Shown piece by piece: positions 10,605 to 21,338 of a DNA stretch of 64,000 nucleotides. The notes beneath the pieces are model-generated. The model did no database searches. It saw nothing but the letters and a program-made list of their open reading frames with translations, and had not been told where the DNA came from. This DNA comes from Pogostemon cablin (Eukaryota > Streptophyta > Magnoliopsida > Lamiales > Lamiaceae): the NCBI GenBank assembly GCA_023678885.1, contig CM042953.1, positions 124,001 through 188,000 of the forward strand. Direction: 5' to 3'. Position 1 is the first letter of the stretch, and each line of letters begins with the position of its first letter. The translations under genes and the position numbers were made by a program.

Positions 10605-12568
10605 ATGGGTAAGAAATCTAGGAGTCAGACGCCGTCACGGGCGTTGCCGGAATTGCATGTGGAGGACGACTCGTTCAAGCCGGTGAAGGAGCGCACGAAG
10701 GAGATTGAGAGGAAGAAAGCACGGAAGGAAGCTGTCTTGGTGGACAATCCATCGCTGGATGACGGCGCCGCCTTGGCTAGGGCCATCGTGGCCGACCGAA
10801 CGGAGATGGATACGGAAGAAAGTGTGGATGCCATGGCTCTTGTCGTGGAGGACACACCGGAAGGCACCGCGTCGGACAGCCCCACACGGGGCCTTGTCGA
10901 AACGGATATGGAGAAATCAACTCCCGACGCCCCCATAGTCTGAAACCCTAGCCCTAGGCGAAAGGTGTCGGCGGACGGGAGGCGTAGCACCTCGTGGGCG
11001 CTCGGCGCAGGCTGGAGGTGGACTCGCCCGCATCTTCACCTTCTCGGCAGGCATGCGACATCTCCAGGCCAGGCGCTGGAACTCGGCGGGATGGCGAGAC
11101 CGCCGACCTTTCTCGACAGATTGGTGCGGGTCGTGGTAGCGCCGAGGCTTCTCGGCAGGATGACATGGGCTTCCGGCAGGCGCTGGTAGCCACTCGGCAG
11201 GAGGAGTCCAGGCGCAACCCTGGCTCCCCGTCTCGGCAGAACGCACCTGGCGCGGGCGGCACCCCTCGACAGATGCCGGGCACGAAGTCTCGGCAGGCAC
11301 CGGGCGACAGCTCTCGGCAGGAGCCGGGAGATGTGACCATGGGCGAGGGTTCCTCGGCAGGACCCGGACAGGCAGACGGTTTGAATCAGCGCAGGGGATA
11401 AGGTGGCTCGGGGAAGGGTTCTGCTCCCAAGGAACCGATAGACTACTCCAGGTTTGTCAACAAGAACAACATTGATCCGGATAGAAAACTCGAATACATC
11501 GCACCCTGCGATGGAGTGGCCTATCTAGATCCGAAAGATGACTCAGATGCATGGAAATTCACTCTAGTTGGATACTTTTCGGGGTGTTTTCCAGGGATGC
11601 AGGCTCTCCATGCCATATGCAGGTCCTGGGCCGTTAAGTACACACTCATCATGCATCAGTCGGGGTGGATTATTTTCCGTCTCTGCTCGGAGGAGGATGT
11701 CAATAAGGTACTTGATAAAGCCCCACACTCTATATGGGAGAGGTACCTCATGCTAGAGAGGCTCCCTCGAGCTTTTCAGTTCGATGATAGGGAAATCTCA
11801 CATGTTCCAGTATGGATACGGCTTCCATCCTTCCCTTTGGAATTGTGGACGAAAAATCACATCAGTAAGATTGCTTCTTTGGTGGGTCGACCTATTATGG
11901 TAGATGATACCTCGGTTAAGGCAGATCGAGTATCTTATGTCTGAGTGCGTGTGGATATAGATGTATCTCTGGAGCTTCCAAAGGAGGTCACCTTCAACTA
12001 TCGAGGTGCCAACTACTCCCAAACTGTACTGTATGAACGTCTCCCAGCGTATTGTACAAAGTGCAGAAAGTTTGGTCATTTGGTAGGAGATTGTGATGCG
12101 GGTGAACAGGGGAATAATGAGGAGATGGAGAAACTTAATCAGACCTCACACGGGGCGAACGGTGTGGATGAAGAGGGTTTTCAACAGGTTGGTTCGAATA
12201 AGAAAAAGAAGGCGAGAAGCAGAAGCAGGAAGAAGAAGGGCATGGCTGCCCCACCTGTTAAGGAACCGAACACTGTAGTTTCATCGGGGAGATATCAGAT
12301 CCTCGATCCTTTGGATCCTGATGATTCCAGGATCAACAGACGGGAAGGAAAACAGCCCACTCAAGTTAACACTAGAAAAACTTGGGCGTCGGAAACGGAG
12401 GATGAGGATGAGGAAGCCATAGGGCGATCGGGATGCTCCCCACTACCCAGTGTACCACCGAGGGTAGATGGGAGGAAGCGCGGCACTGGAATCATTATCC
12501 AGGAACCGCCGGATCAGGGCAATGGACTAGGACGAGGCGGGGGCTCTACCCCCAATGTTCGTCAATGA
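10605..12568 (+). pseudogene. LINE copy 3 ORF1 (gag-like), multiply disrupted
   Basis: The start MGKKSRSQTP is kept. CGA-to-TGA stops lie at 10941-10943 and 11942-11944, there is a frameshift near 10993 (a base lost in the SSGA region), and CAA has become TAA at 11399-11401. The DUF4283-like segment, the zinc knuckle (CTKCRKFGHLVGDC) and the basic patch can still be read in pieces. The 4-codon uORF has lost its stop here (gcctag to cctaga), so it reads in frame into ORF1. The ATGA overlap with ORF2 is kept at 12565-12568. Confidence 0.9.
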
Positions 12569-15500
12569 GGTTACTTACGTGGAATGTGCGAGGCCTTTCA
12601 GCCTCTCGCGCGCAGCGAGCAGCCCGCAGGTTAGTTCGCAAGCATAATGTTTGTCTAGTTGGCTTTCTTGAAACTAGATTATCTGTGAATAATGTGTTCG
12701 ACATAGTGGGTAGAATTGTTCCAGGATGGAATGTTGTTAATAATTTTGATTTTATTGATGGGGGGCGGATTGTGGTTGCGTGGGATCCCACCTTGCTTGC
12801 TTTAAGTAATGTTGTGCTCCACGAGCAGTGTATTTCTGGTTTGGTTCGCTGTTTGATTACTCAACAGGAGTTCCGCATCAGTGTTGTTTACGCCCATAAT
12901 GGCGAGTTGACAGGCGTAGGCTATGGTCACATCTCTCATCGGCTGTTCTAGCAGTTAACTCTCCCTGGATTCTCTTGGGTGATTTTAACTGTGTTAGGAA
13001 ACCAGATGAGCGTTCTGAGGTCGTTCCTTCTCATAGGAACTGGAAAAGGGTGGATTTTGAGGAATTATGTGTCGAATTAGGATTGGATGATGCCAAGTCT
13101 AAAGGGTGCTTTTTCACCTGGACTAATGGCAGGACATGGCGTCGTATTGATAGAGTATTGGTGAACTCGAACTGGGATGCCAGGTCAGGAGTGGTAGAGG
13201 CCGAGTTTCTGCCCATGAGGGCCACTTCGGATCACTGCCCTGCACTAGCAACAGTACTTAATGCGGAGCAGTCTAAGGGGAAACCGTTCAAATATGTGAA
13301 CATGTGGAGTAAGAGCAGTAGCTTTATGGATGTTGTGAGCGAGACTTGGGACTCACAAATTTGGGGCACCGCTCAATTCAGTTTATGTCGTCGGCTGAAA
13401 CTACTCAAGCCAAAGTTAAGTCTGCTTGGCAAGAGAGACTTCATCCACATAGCTGAAAGAGCAGTGAGAGCTAGAGTGGAACTTGACAGACTCCAGATGG
13501 ATAGCCAGGATGATCCGGGTAATGCTGAGAAATGGGAGAGGGTCCGTGAGGCGGCAAAGAAAGTTGATTTTCTTTGTCACGCTGAACACCTTTTCTTCTC
13601 TCAGATGACTAGGGGAGAGTATTTGATTAATCAGGATAAACCCACAAAGTTTTTCTATAAGAAGATCAAGTCAAATAGCGTAAGGAATGTCATCTCATCC
13701 ATACGCACCGAATCCGGGCGCACTTCTTCCCGGGATGAGGTGGTTGATGAATTCCTTACGTATTACAGAGACTTGTTGGGTACTGCAGGCCAGTGTGATG
13801 AGATTGATGATAGTGTGTTCGAGTGGGGATCCGTGCTGTCTGATCAGCAGGCTCAAGAACTTGTTGCACCTATTACAGCCGAGGAGATTAAGGAGGTGGT
13901 GTGGAGAATGAACGGAGACAAAGCCCCTGGGCCGGATGGGTACACGGCAACTTTCGTTCGTGATGCGTGGGATGTAGTTGGCTCAGACGTTGTGGCCGCT
14001 GTCCAAGAGTTCTTCCAATCTGGGCAGCTGCTGCGACAAATGAACGCTACATTTATTACACTCATCCAGAAAGGGAAGCATGATCCCACAGTACGAGACT
14101 TCCGTCCGATCTCGTGCTGCAATGTAATTTACAAGATTATCTCTAGGGTGATAGTGGGACGAATGGCGGGGTTTATGGATGATTTGGTGGCTGAAAACCA
14201 CTTTGGATTTGTGCAGAACCGTAAGATGAGGGACTGTGTGATGCTTGCTCAGGAAATAGTCAAAAACTATGGATGGGCAAGAAACCGGATGAGCAGGAGA
14301 ATGGCTGTGAAGGTGGATATAAAAAAGGCCTATGATTCAGTGGACTGGGGTTTTCTTCGTGGAGTTCTGGCAGGGCTGAGGTTTCCTCAGCGTATGATAG
14401 AATGGATTATGGAGTGCGTCACTACCACTTCATTCTCCATCCTCGTCAACGGTGCTCCGGAGGGTTACTTCGACGGCAAGCGTGGATTGCGTCAAGGTGA
14501 TCCTCTGTCCTCCCTGCTCTTTGTACTCTGCATGGATTACTTTTCCCGTCTATTCAGGAGACTCACGACGGAGGAGAACTACAAGCATCACTCTCAGTTG
14601 TGTGCTAAAGTTGGAGTTACTCACCTAGCATTCGCGGATGATTTGATTATTTTTGCTTATGGCAACCGCACCTCTGCAGAAGTGGTCGCAAGGGCACTTG
14701 ATCAGTTCGCCAGAATGTCAGGTCTGGAGGTTAGTCCGGAGAAATCTCATTTGTTTATGGCCGGTGTTCCAGTGGCAGACGAACAGAGGATTCGCGAAGT
14801 GCTGCCTTATCAGGAGGGCACCTTTCCTGTGCGCTATTTGGGAGTACCGCTGCAGGGGAGTAAACTTCGTGAGTATGCCTTTGAACCTCTTATTACACAG
14901 GTGGCGAACCTCATCAGGGGCTGGTCCACGCATTTGTTGTCCTATGCAGGCAGACTGGAACTCATCCGGTCAGTCCTGTATGGGGTAATGAACTTCTGGA
15001 TCGCCATGGTGAAGATTCCCAAGGGAGTGTTGGACAGGGTAGAGCGCATGATCCGGAAGTTTCTGTGGGGAACTATGAGGGGTGCAGTTCGTTGGGAGGA
15101 GGTCATTCTACCTAAGGAACAGGGAGGCCTGGGACTTAGGGGATTGGACCTCCTGAACGATGTAGCCCTTTGTGGTGTGTTATGGGATGTGCATCAGGAG
15201 AAGAAGTCACTGTGGATTAAGTGGATTAACGCCATTTACCTACAGAACTCGTCTTGCTGGGATGTAGAGGTGAACTACAGCGCCTCTATAGTGTGGAAAG
15301 ATATACTGCGTGCGAGAGATAGAGTCCGAGCACGGATCGGAGGGGACCTCATCACCTCTCTTGCTTCGTGCTCGGAGATGGGGAAGCTTCGAGTGGGTAA
15401 GATGTACTGGCTCGCTGCCACCACGGCACCAGTGCATTTTGTCTACAAGAAGTTGTGGAGTCCTTGGGTGCCACAGAAACATTCGTTTAGGATGTGGATT

Positions 15501-15890
15501 GCTCTAAGGAACAGACTGCTTACACTAGACAGGTGGAGAAACTATGAAGGCCCGGTTGATTGCGTATTGTGTGTAGGCGCGGCTGAAACGAGAGACCATC
15601 TCTATTTCGGGTGTCCGTTCACAAAGCACGTGTGGGACCGGGTTAGAGACGAAGTGAAGTGGAAGAGACAAGTCACCACTCTGAGAGCCGGCCTCAAGTG
15701 GTTGAGCAAAGACCGGCGTGTGCATGCTCGCGAGAGGAGGAGGTGGACGCTCGCCCTCTACGGCAGTGTCTTCCTCATTTGGAAGGCTCGGAACGAAGCG
15801 CTTTTCGAGGGTGCCCGACCTTCAGTGGATGTACTGTTTAATTCTATTATTATGCATGTGGTTAGATTTGAGTATTTGTTGACTAGATAG
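12565..15890 (+). pseudogene. LINE copy 3 ORF2, nearly intact, one frameshift
   Basis: A single base is missing near 12904 (ggcgagttgac against ggcgtagttgac elsewhere), which splits the endonuclease; the rest (from about 12920 to 15890) is open. The downstream frame keeps GDFNCVRKP, SDHCPAL, the RT core with KAPGPDGY, GLRQGDPLSS and FADDLIIF, and the zf-RVT residues CVLC...DHLYFGC. Apart from that base it has the 1108-codon length of copy 6. It reads LIQKGKHDP where other copies have LIPKGKHDP. Confidence 0.92.
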
Positions 15891-15989
15891 GCGGTTTTTT
15901 TTTTTTTGGTTTGCTCCGTTTGGAGTTGTATTTAAAAACTGTGACATTGGCTTCGGCCTGATGCTTTGAATAATTTACATACTATTCAG

Positions 15990-15997
15990 CGAACGAT
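15990..15997. repeat. Short 25S stub (8 bp) at the 5' junction of copy 4
   Basis: Only cgaacgat of the 25S target lies between the 3' end of copy 3 and the truncated copy 4. The bases gat are shared by the rDNA target and the LINE sequence at the join, so the junction has 3 bp of microhomology. Confidence 0.75.
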
Positions 15998-17171
15998 GTC
16001 AGGGTTGGAGGTTAGTCCGGATAAATCTCATTTATTCATGGCAGGTGTTCCGGAAGCAGATGAACAGGGTATACGCGAAGTCTTGCCTTTTCAGGAAGGC
16101 ACCTTCCCCGTGCGATATCTGGGAGTACCGCTGCAGGGAAGCAAGCTTCGTGAGTATGCATTTGAACCTCTTATCACACAGGTGGCAAACCTCATTAGGG
16201 GCTGGTCCACGCATTTGTTGTCCTATGCAGGTCGACTGGAGCTCATCCGATCGGTCCTGTATGGGGTGATGAATTTCTGGATAGCCATGGTGAAGATCCC
16301 TAAAGGGGTGGTTGATAGAGTGGAGCGCATGATCCGGAAGTTCCTATGGGGAACGACGAGGGGTGCAGTTCGTTGGGAGGAGGTCATACTACCTAAGGAA
16401 CAGGGCGGCCTGGGACTTAGGGGTTTTGATCTGCTGAACGATGTAGCCCTGTGTGGAGTGTTGTGGGATGTGCATCTGGAGAAGAAGTCGCTCTGGATAA
16501 AGTGGATTAATGCCATTTATCTCCAGACCTCTTCTTGCTGGGATGTAGAGGTGAACTATAGCGCCTCTATAGTGTGGAAGGACATTCTAAGGGCACGTGA
16601 CAGAGTCCGGGCATGGATAGGAGGGGACCTCATCACCTCTCTAGCTTCGTGCTCGGAGATGGGAAAGCTTCGGGTGGGCAAGATGTACTGGCTCGCCGCC
16701 ACCACGGCGCCAGTCCATTTTGTTTACAAGAAGCTGTGGAGTCTTTGGGTGCCACAGAAACATTCGTTCAGGATGTGGATTGCCCTGAGGAACAGACTGC
16801 TCACGCTAGACAGGTGGAGGAACTACGAAGGCCCGGTGGAGTGCGTGTTGTGTGTGGGCGCAGCCGAGACAAGGGACCATCTCTTTTTCGGTTGCCCTTT
16901 CACGAAGCATGTGTGGAACTGGGTAAGAGATGAAGTGAAGTGGAGGAGACAAGTTACCACTTTGAAGGCCGGCTTCAAGTGGCTCAGCAAGGACCGGCGT
17001 GTGCACGTGAAGGAGCGGAGGAGGTGGACGCTGGCGTTCTACGGCAGTGTCTTCCTCATTTGGAAGGCTCGGAACGAAGCCCTCTTCGAGGGGGCCCGAC
17101 CTTCGGTGGACGTTTTGTATAATTCTATCATTATGCATGTTGTTAGGTTCGAATACTTATTAAGTAGATAG
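15998..17171 (+). pseudogene. LINE copy 4 ORF2 3' fragment (RT thumb and zf-RVT)
   Basis: The reading frame is open from the truncation point to the normal stop and encodes the last ~390 residues of ORF2: the region after the RT active site, the zf-RVT motif (CVLC...DHLFFGC) and the C-terminus YLLSR. It has no endonuclease and no RT catalytic motif, so it cannot act on its own. Reading VRAWIGG instead of VRARIGG is a C-to-T change. Confidence 0.9.
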
Positions 17172-17273
17172 GCGCATTTATCGCTTTCTGGCTGCTCCGA
17201 TTGGAGTTGTAATTATATTTTGTGACTTTGGCTTCGGCCTAACGTTTTTCTGAATAATTAACATAAAATTCAC
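15998..17273 (+). mobile_element. LINE copy 4 (subfamily B), 5'-truncated
   Basis: A 1.28-kb 3' fragment starting in the RT (MSGLEVSPDK region) and ending with a normal 3' end. It differs from the corresponding part of copy 10 (from about 56314) at only a few positions, so it is a young insertion from a copy-10-like source. Confidence 0.92.
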
Positions 17274-17281
17274 TGAACGAT
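17274..17281. repeat. Short 25S stub (8 bp) at the 5' junction of copy 5
   Basis: tgaacgat corresponds to cgaacgat of the 25S target with one C-to-T change. It joins truncated LINE sequence, again with gat as microhomology, exactly as for copy 4. Confidence 0.72.
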
Positions 17282-17702
17282 GGATAATAGAGTGGATGCC
17301 GATGGGTTCCGGCAGGTGGGACCAAAAAATAATAAGAAAAAATCGAGAAGTAGGAGTAGGAAGAAAAATAGTGTTCCTCCGCCTGTGGAGAAACCGGTGG
17401 AGACTGTGTCATCTGGGAAATACCAAATCCTAGATGAGATGGATACTGATGATTGGAGAATTGAGGCCAACAGGAGAGACGGGAAGCAACCCGTCAGATT
17501 GAATACTAAGAAAACATGGGCTTCTGAAACGGAGGAGGAAGATGAGGAGGCTGTCGGACGAACGGGGCGCTCCCCGCCCCCCGACATTCTGCCAAGGACT
17601 GATGGGCGCAAACGGGGGTCCGGAATCACCATTCAGGAACCCCCGGATAAAGGACATGAGGCTGAACGAGGCGGGGGCTCTTCTCCCAACGGACGTCAAT
17701 GA
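17282..17702 (+). pseudogene. LINE copy 5 ORF1 C-terminal fragment
   Basis: Only the last ~140 codons remain, starting at the segment DNRVDADGFRQVG. The fragment includes the basic patch (KKKSRSRSRKKNS), the acidic stretch and the terminal SPNGRQ. The DUF4283-like domain and the zinc knuckle are missing because of the 5' truncation. The ATGA overlap with ORF2 remains at 17699-17702. Confidence 0.88.
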
Positions 17703-20700
17703 GAGTTCTAACGTGGAACGTCAATGTACGTTTAATTGGTTTTCTTGAGACTAGATTATCTGTTGATAATGTAGTAGACATTGTGGGTAGAATAGTTCCT
17801 GGCTGGAACATTGTGCATAATTTCGATTATGTTGATGGGGGAAGGATTGTGGTTGCGTGGGATTCCGCATTGATTACTGTCAGTAATGTTGTGCTCCATG
17901 AGCAGTGTATTTCTGGTTTGGTTCGCTGTCTGATTTCTCAGTAGGAGTTCTACATCAGTGTTGTGTACGCTCATAACGGCGTTGTTGATAGGCGAAGGCT
18001 ATGGAACCATCTCTCTTCGGGCTCTCCAGCAGTTAACTATCCTTGGATGCTCCAAGGAGACTTTAATTGTGTTAGGAAACCCGAGGAGAGATCTGAAATT
18101 GTTCCGTCTCACAGGAACTGGCGTAGGGTAGATTTTGAGGAGTTCTGCGTGGAGTTGGGGTTAGATGATGCCAAGTCCAAGGGTTGCTTCTTTACCTGGA
18201 CTAATGGCAGGACTTGGAGCCGTATTGACCGCGTGCTGGTGAATTCCAACTGGAATCTTACCTCTGGACTAGTGGAAGCCGAGTTTCTACCCATGGGGGC
18301 GACTTCGGACCACTGCCCAGCACTAGCAACGGTGTATAAGGCTGAGGTTTCGAAAGGTAAAACGTTCAGGTACGTGAATATGTGGAGCAAAAGCACTGGT
18401 TATTTGGATGTAGTGCGAGGAGTATGGGACAAGCACATATGGGGCACAGCACAATTCAGTGTATGTCGACGGCTGAAACTCCTCAAGCCAGAACTCCGTC
18501 TTCTTGGCAAAAGGGACTTCGGCCACATTGCTGAGCGAGCTGAGAGAGCTCGTGTGGAGCTCGACAGACTTCAGTTGGAGAGCCAGTCTGATCTGGGTAA
18601 TGCTGAGAAATGGGACAGAGTACGAGAGGCAGCAAACAGGGTTGATTTCCTTTGCCACGTTCTTCTCTCAGATGACCAGGGGAGAGTACTTGATCAACCA
18701 GGATAAACCCACAAAGTTTTTCTATAAAAAGATCAAGTCGAACAGCGTGAGAAATGTCATCCCTTCCATTCGCACCGAATCCGGACGCCCCTCTTCCCGT
18801 GATGAGGTGGTAGAAGAATTTCTCACGTACTACAGGGACTTATTGGGCACCGCAGGCCAGTGTGACGAGATTGATGATTCTGTGTTTGAGTGGGGTGGCT
18901 GCCTAACTGCTCAGCAGGCACAAGAACTCGTCATGCCTGTTACAGTAGAGGAGGTCAAGGGAGTGGTGTGGAGGATGAACGGGATAAGGCCCCCGGCCCG
19001 GATGGGTACACGGCCACCTTCTTCCGTGATGCGTGGGACGTGGTGGGTTCGGATGTAGTGGCGGCTGTCCAGGAATTCTTCCAAACCGGGCAGTTGCTAC
19101 AAAAAATGAATGCCACGTTTATTACACTCATCCCGAAGGGGAAACACGATCCCACTGTACGTGATTTCCGCCCAATCTCGTGCTGCAATGTGATTTATAA
19201 GATCATCTCTAGGGTGATTGTGGGACGTATGGCGGGTTTGATGGATGATTTGGTGGCAGAAAACCATTTTGGTTTTGTGCAGAATCGAAAGATGAGAGAT
19301 TGCGTGATGCTTGCCCAAGAGATAGTCAAAAACTACGGATGGGCAAGGAATCGTATGAGCCGGAGGATGGCCGTGAAGGTTGATATAAAGAAGGCCTATG
19401 ACTCGGTTAATTGGGACTTTATGCGTGGAGTACTAGTAGGGTTGGGGTTTCCTCCGCGTATGATAGGATGGATCATGGAGTGCGTCACCACCACTTCATT
19501 CTCTATTCTTATCAACGGCGCACCGGAGGGTTATTTCGACGGCAAGCGTGGCTTGCGTCAAGGTGATCCCCTGTCTTCCCTGCTATTTGTGCTCTGCATG
19601 GATTATTTCTCCCGTCTATTCAGGAAACTCACGGAAGAGGGGAACTACAAACATCACTCGATGCTCTGTGCTAAGGTTGGAGTCACCCACCTAGCATTCG
19701 CCAACGACTTGATTATTTTTGCCTATGGCAACCGCTCTTCTGCAGAAGTGGTGGCTAGGGCTCTTGATCAGTTCGCCAGGATGTCAGGATTGGAGGTTAG
19801 TCCGGATAAATCTCATTTGTTTATGGCAGGCGTTCCGGAGGCAGATGAACAGGGTATACGCGAAGTCTTGCCTTTTCAGGAAGGCACCTTCCCCGTGCGA
19901 TATCTGGGAGTACCGCTGCAGGGAAGCAAGCTTCGTGAGTATGCCTTTGAACCTCTTATCACGCAGGTGGCGAATCTCATCAGAGGCTGGTCCACGTACT
20001 TGTTGTCCTATGCAGGCCGACTGGAACTCATCCGATCGGTCCTGTATGGGGTGATGAACTTCTGGATAGCCATGGTGAAGATCCCTAAAGGGGTGGTTGA
20101 TAGAGTAGAGCGCATGATCCGGAAGTTCCTATGGGGAACGACGAGGGGTGCAGTTCGTTGGGAGGAGGTCATTCTACCTAAGGAACAGGGCGGCCTGGGA
20201 CTTAGGGGCTTTGATCTGCTGAACGATGTAGCCCTGTGTGGAGTGTTGTGGGATGTGCATCTGGAGAAGAAGTCGCTCTGGATCAAGTGGATTAATGCCA
20301 TTTATCTCCAGACCTCTTCTTGCTGGGATGTAGAGGTGAACTATAGCGCCTCTATAGTGTGGAAGGACATTCTAAGGGCACGTGACAGAGTCCGGGCACG
20401 GATAGGAGGGGACCTCATCACCTCTCTAGCTTCGTGCTCGGAGATGGGTAAGCTTCGGGTGGGCAAGATGTACTGGCTCGCCGCCACCACGGCACCAGTC
20501 CATTTTGTCTACAAGAAGCTGTGGAGTCCTTGGGTGCCACAGAAACATTCGTTCAGGATGTGGATTGCCCTGAGGAACAGACTGCTCACGTTGGACAGGT
20601 GGAGGAACTATGAAGGCCCGGTGGAGTGCGTGTTGTGTGTGGGCGCAGCCGAGACAAGGGACCATCTCTTTTTCGGTTGCCCGTTAACGAAGCATGTGTG

Positions 20701-20956
20701 GAACCGGGTAAGAGATGAAGTGAAGTGGAGGAGACAGGTTACCACTTTGAAGGCCGGCTTCAAGTGGCTCAGCAAGGACCGGCGTGTGCACGTGAAGGAG
20801 CGGAGGAGGTGGACGCTGGCTTTCTACGGCAGTGTCTTCCTCATTTGGAAGGCTCGGAACGAAGCCCTCTTCGAGGGGGCCCGACCTTCAGTGGACGTTT
20901 TGTATAATTCTATCATTATGCATGTTGTTAGGTTCGAATATTTATTAAGTAGATAG
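17699..20956 (+). pseudogene. LINE copy 5 ORF2, multiply disrupted
   Basis: A deletion of about 63 bp just after LTWNV removes part of the endonuclease N-terminus. CAG became TAG at 17942-17944. A small deletion near 18660 and a 1-nt deletion near 18983 shift the frame. In the RT active site the first Asp of FADDL is Asn (FANDL), which would abolish catalysis. The zf-RVT region and C-terminus are intact. Confidence 0.9.
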
Positions 20957-21058
20957 GCGCATTTATCGCTTTCTGGCTGCTCCGTGTGGAGTTGTAATTA
21001 TATTTTGTGACTTTGGCTTCGGCCTAACGTTTTTCTGAATAATTAACATAAAATTCAC

Positions 21059-21075
21059 CGAACGATTTGCACGTC
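21059..21075. repeat. 25S rDNA target-site stub between copies 5 and 6
   Basis: cgaacgatttgcacgtc is a perfect match to the 25S target as seen at 44809-44825. Confidence 0.9.
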
Positions 21076-21097
21076 ATTCGAGTCACTGTTCGCGCAA

Positions 21098-21131
21098 GGA
21101 ATTTTCGAAACCCTAGGGGGGCGAAAATTCT
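21098..21131 (+). other. 5'UTR stem-loop, copy 6
   Basis: ggaattttcg (21098-21107) pairs with cgaaaattct (21122-21131); 9 Watson-Crick pairs plus a G-U, around the ccctaggg loop. It begins about 22 bp from the element's 5' end. Confidence 0.72.
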
Positions 21132-21314
21132 CTCTCGAATTTTTCTCTCCCGAAACTAGCGGCTGGCGGCGCATCTCGCCCTCAGCCGTCGTCGATCACT
21201 TTTCAGCACCGTCCAACCTCGCCGCTCCTCCACCTGTTGCCGGCGCCCCTCGCCGTCAACGGCTGACTGATCACGCCGCTCCCCACGGCGGCGGTAGAGA
21301 GTTTTCGTCCATTC

Positions 21315-21329
21315 ATGTGCGCCGCCTAG
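21315..21329 (+). other. Short upstream ORF (MCAA), copy 6
   Basis: ATG TGC GCC GCC TAG ends 9 nt before the ORF1 start. It matches the MLSA uORF of subfamily A in position and length. Confidence 0.45.
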
Positions 21330-21338
21330 GATTTCTTA

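Larger units (their letters stand above)
10340..15989 (+). mobile_element. LINE copy 3 (subfamily A), full length
   Basis: A full-length element of 5650 bp with both ORFs disabled. The 3'UTR has an expanded T run (around 15894-15907) and keeps the terminal hairpins. Confidence 0.95.
17282..21058 (+). mobile_element. LINE copy 5 (subfamily B), 5'-truncated
   Basis: A 3.78-kb element that begins near the C-terminus of ORF1 and reaches a normal 3' end (aaattcac before the next stub). Both ORFs are defective. Confidence 0.93.

Noticed and set aside
15893..15907. T run in the 3'UTR of copy 3 as a poly(A) tail of an opposite-strand element
   Set aside because: It lies inside the 3'UTR before the conserved hairpins and is a local expansion of the ggttttt seen in other copies.
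21076..21140. Hepatitis-delta-like ribozyme at the LINE 5' end, as found in R2 elements
   Set aside because: The stem-loop starts some 22 bp inside the element and I could not fit the nested double pseudoknot. The antisense position also removes the need to be cut from an rRNA precursor. A covariance-model search would settle it.
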